Assembly: GCF_901482695.1 (NCBI RefSeq)
Contig: NZ_LR590484.1
Span: 186,001-250,000 of the forward strand
From: Sphingobacterium thalpophilum
GTDB lineage: Bacteria; Bacteroidota; Bacteroidia; Sphingobacteriales; Sphingobacteriaceae
Reading direction: 5' to 3'
DNA length: 64,000 bases
Below are positions 62,373-64,000 of this stretch, piece by piece; position 1 is the stretch's first letter, and each line of letters begins with the position of its first letter. The translations under genes were made by a program, and so were the position numbers. The notes beneath the pieces are model-generated. The model worked only from the letters and a program-made list of their open reading frames with translations. It did not search any database and was not told the origin of the DNA.

Positions 62373-64000
62373 TTATTTATTAGGCGACTTCTGTGCTAAA
62401 CGCACCTGGAATATTCTGCCTGTACTGTTGTGTGGCTTTGCTCTAAACGTGATATTAATCGATTCTTTATTCTTTGTCCATGCTGCTGGAATCGGGTACA
62501 CCACATCGAAAAACTTACTTTGCTCCCATCGCTTTACAATATCCTCTGAGGCTAGCACTTGTCCGTCCACCAGAATATCAAACTTTTTGTTACCCGATTC
62601 GTATCCCCAATATCTAACTATCAGTTCCAACGGTTGTTTATTTACGGTACGGAACTCAAAAGATAGTGTTCCACCTTCCGGAGTCTGACGCCACGATTCG
62701 CCCTGATGAACTCCTTTACTTAGATTCTCTCCCTTCAAAAGATGATCTATTTCTGGCTGTTGCTCCCCAAGCGTAATCATATCGGCAGTCCGCTGATCCA
62801 ATGCGACCTTTTCTTGTTCTTTGGTTGCCATTTCTTTTTGAAGTGTATTGAACTTAGCTTCGGTCATTGAAAGCCAATACATCATATATCGGCTATCGTG
62901 AATTTGATAAAAGGGTTGCAGCAATAAGTTATGGACATTGCCATGAATCAACGAAGAGGGTAGTTTATAATGTAATGAATCTCCGTCAACTGCCTGTGCT
63001 TGGTTTAATCTACTAATAAGTTGTTCACGCTCTCCAATTAAAATCGGAGTGTCGAACAACGAAACAAGCGGACCACTTGCGATATGTCCCCAACGATGAT
63101 CTCCAGCAACCAAGCCATCCAAATGATCGGTTCCAACTTTAGCTCCCATTAATATAGGCCCGCGAAACAAAGCAATGTAGTCTGGATTAAAAGGTAATTG
63201 TTCGAAATGAAATCTCAGTTTACTATGCATATTGATGACATCACCATTTTGCCATAGACGATCAATCACAACATACTCTCCCGGTCCGGCATCTTTAGCA
63301 TAGTTGCGACCACTTATGGTAAGGTTAAATTCTCCCTTTTTGAGCCAAAGCGGGTAACGTACAAGAATTTTGAGCCTTAGTGATTTATCGGTTTTTATAC
63401 TCAGCTCTCCATCCCCTGATGTCGGAAAGTTAGTCTGCTGGGTAATTTTCAGTTTCTTTTCTTTCCAGTTTAGCTCAGAAGGAATGAACAAATTGATGAA
63501 AAGACTGTCACCCTGATGACTATAGATCATTTCTCCATATTTGCCATGATTCTCCATTCCTGTGCCCACACAGCACCACATCGCACTATTAACCTTAGAG
63601 TATACTCTATAGTGTGCAGGCCTAGCCGACGTAAAATACACATAACCACCGTGCTCAGGATGTTGTGTCGATAAGATGTGATTATATAGTGCACGTTCAT
63701 AATAATCCATTAACTTGGCTTCGGGCTTCATCCTAAACAGTCCTTCGGTCAATTTTAACATGTTATTCGTATTGCACGATTCTGGCCCTTCACGTTCTTC
63801 CATGTAGCTTAAAAAATCTCTCTGAGAAGGAAAATGTTCCCGTCTACTATTTCCTCCATTAGCGAGAGTGCGGTATCCAACGACCGCCTCCCAGAAAAAA
63901 TGTGCTGCAGTATTATAATCTGCATCGCCGCTGACCTCAGCGACACGCTGATATCCCACTGCTTTTGGAACTTGTGTATTGGCGTGCTTATTATCCAAAT
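62373..64000 (-). CDS. Glycoside hydrolase family 127 protein (beta-L-arabinofuranosidase-like), N-terminus outside
   Basis: 542 residues to the right edge, with the frame open at base 64000, so the N-terminal part is missing. GH127 (DUF1680) features: DNKHANTQVPKAVGYQRV, GPESCNTNNMLKLTEGLF (the ESCNT box), and SAMWCCVGTGMENHGKYGE with the paired cysteines whose family counterparts include the Zn-bound nucleophile. A C-terminal ~150-residue beta domain (ELIVRYWGYESGNKKFDILVDGQ in part FDILVDGQVLASED) follows. GH127 enzymes release terminal beta-L-arabinofuranose; family members include other activities, so the substrate is not certain. Confidence 0.88.
   Translation of the reverse strand, partial: LDNKHANTQVPKAVGYQRVAEVSGDADYNTAAHFFWEAVVGYRTLANGGNSRREHFPSQRDFLSYMEEREGPESCNTNNMLKLTEGLFRMKPEAKLMDYYERALYNHILSTQHPEHGGYVYFTSARPAHYRVYSKVNSAMWCCVGTGMENHGKYGEMIYSHQGDSLFINLFIPSELNWKEKKLKITQQTNFPTSGDGELSIKTDKSLRLKILVRYPLWLKKGEFNLTISGRNYAKDAGPGEYVVIDRLWQNGDVINMHSKLRFHFEQLPFNPDYIALFRGPILMGAKVGTDHLDGLVAGDHRWGHIASGPLVSLFDTPILIGEREQLISRLNQAQAVDGDSLHYKLPSSLIHGNVHNLLLQPFYQIHDSRYMMYWLSMTEAKFNTLQKEMATKEQEKVALDQRTADMITLGEQQPEIDHLLKGENLSKGVHQGESWRQTPEGGTLSFEFRTVNKQPLELIVRYWGYESGNKKFDILVDGQVLASEDIVKRWEQSKFFDVVYPIPAAWTKNKESINITFRAKPHNSTGRIFQVRLAQKSPNK

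Noticed and set aside
62293..62688. 131-codon plus-strand ORF opposite the GH127 gene
   Set aside because: Mostly antisense to the clearly assigned glycoside hydrolase.
1..64000. tRNA, rRNA, CRISPR arrays, prophage or integron structures
   Set aside because: No cloverleaf-like gene, no regularly spaced repeat array other than the IS ends, and no phage structural genes or integrase were seen.

Overview
The window looks like a chromosomal segment of a Bacteroidota species of the Sphingobacteriaceae type (Sphingobacterium-like). The evidence is a SusC/SusD pair controlled by an ECF sigma factor and FecR, abundant AraC regulators, many small lipoproteins, TlpA-type thioredoxins, promoters that fit the Bacteroidota -33 TTG / -7 TAnnTTTG pattern, weak ribosome binding sites and moderate to low GC. 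No rRNA, tRNA or CRISPR was recognised. Assignments come from reading motifs, not from database searches.

Layout. 1-6.3 kb: a serine hydrolase cut by the left edge, a YegP-like protein, a small membrane protein with a truncated SnoaL-like remnant, three regulator/hydrolase groups, and two alpha/beta hydrolases that share an almost identical upstream sequence. 6.4-9.5 kb: a membrane protein with carrier-protein-like segments and a ligase-polymerase LigD. 9.6-14.5 kb: a region rich in gene remnants (HxlR, ABC ATPase, amidinotransferase, AraC tail) mixed with a few intact secreted or hydrolase genes. 14.6-24.1 kb: a potassium-scavenging kdp locus (small membrane genes, kdpF, kdpA, kdpB, kdpC, a porin, a short KdpD and a separate histidine kinase). 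24.2-30 kb: an AraC regulator divergent from a TolC-HlyD-MFS efflux operon. 30.1-38.4 kb: sigma factor, FecR, SusC, SusD and a secreted endonuclease/exonuclease/phosphatase. 39.7-43.8 kb: an IS21-family element inserted into a serine hydrolase gene whose two halves are both still visible. 43.9-46.9 kb: an M16 peptidase. 47.2-55.1 kb: two decayed TlpA-like genes, lipoproteins, a phosphatase with an altered RHG motif, and a DoxX operon with a palindromic operator placed inside its promoter. 55.3-64 kb: a DinB-like protein, a CatB-type acetyltransferase, a COG0523 metallochaperone GTPase, a Crp/Fnr-ilvD-AraC group, and a GH127 enzyme cut by the right edge.

Functional themes are uptake (Kdp potassium pump, SusCD nutrient import), efflux and xenobiotic defence (TolC/HlyD/MFS, CatB, hydrolases, DoxX), and metal homeostasis (COG0523). 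About ten truncated, frameshifted or disrupted genes show that this is an accessory region with active turnover. The most informative signals beyond gene content are the IS21 insertion with both gene halves recoverable, the duplicated regulatory block in front of the two hydrolases, and two palindromic operators that overlap good Bacteroidota promoters.
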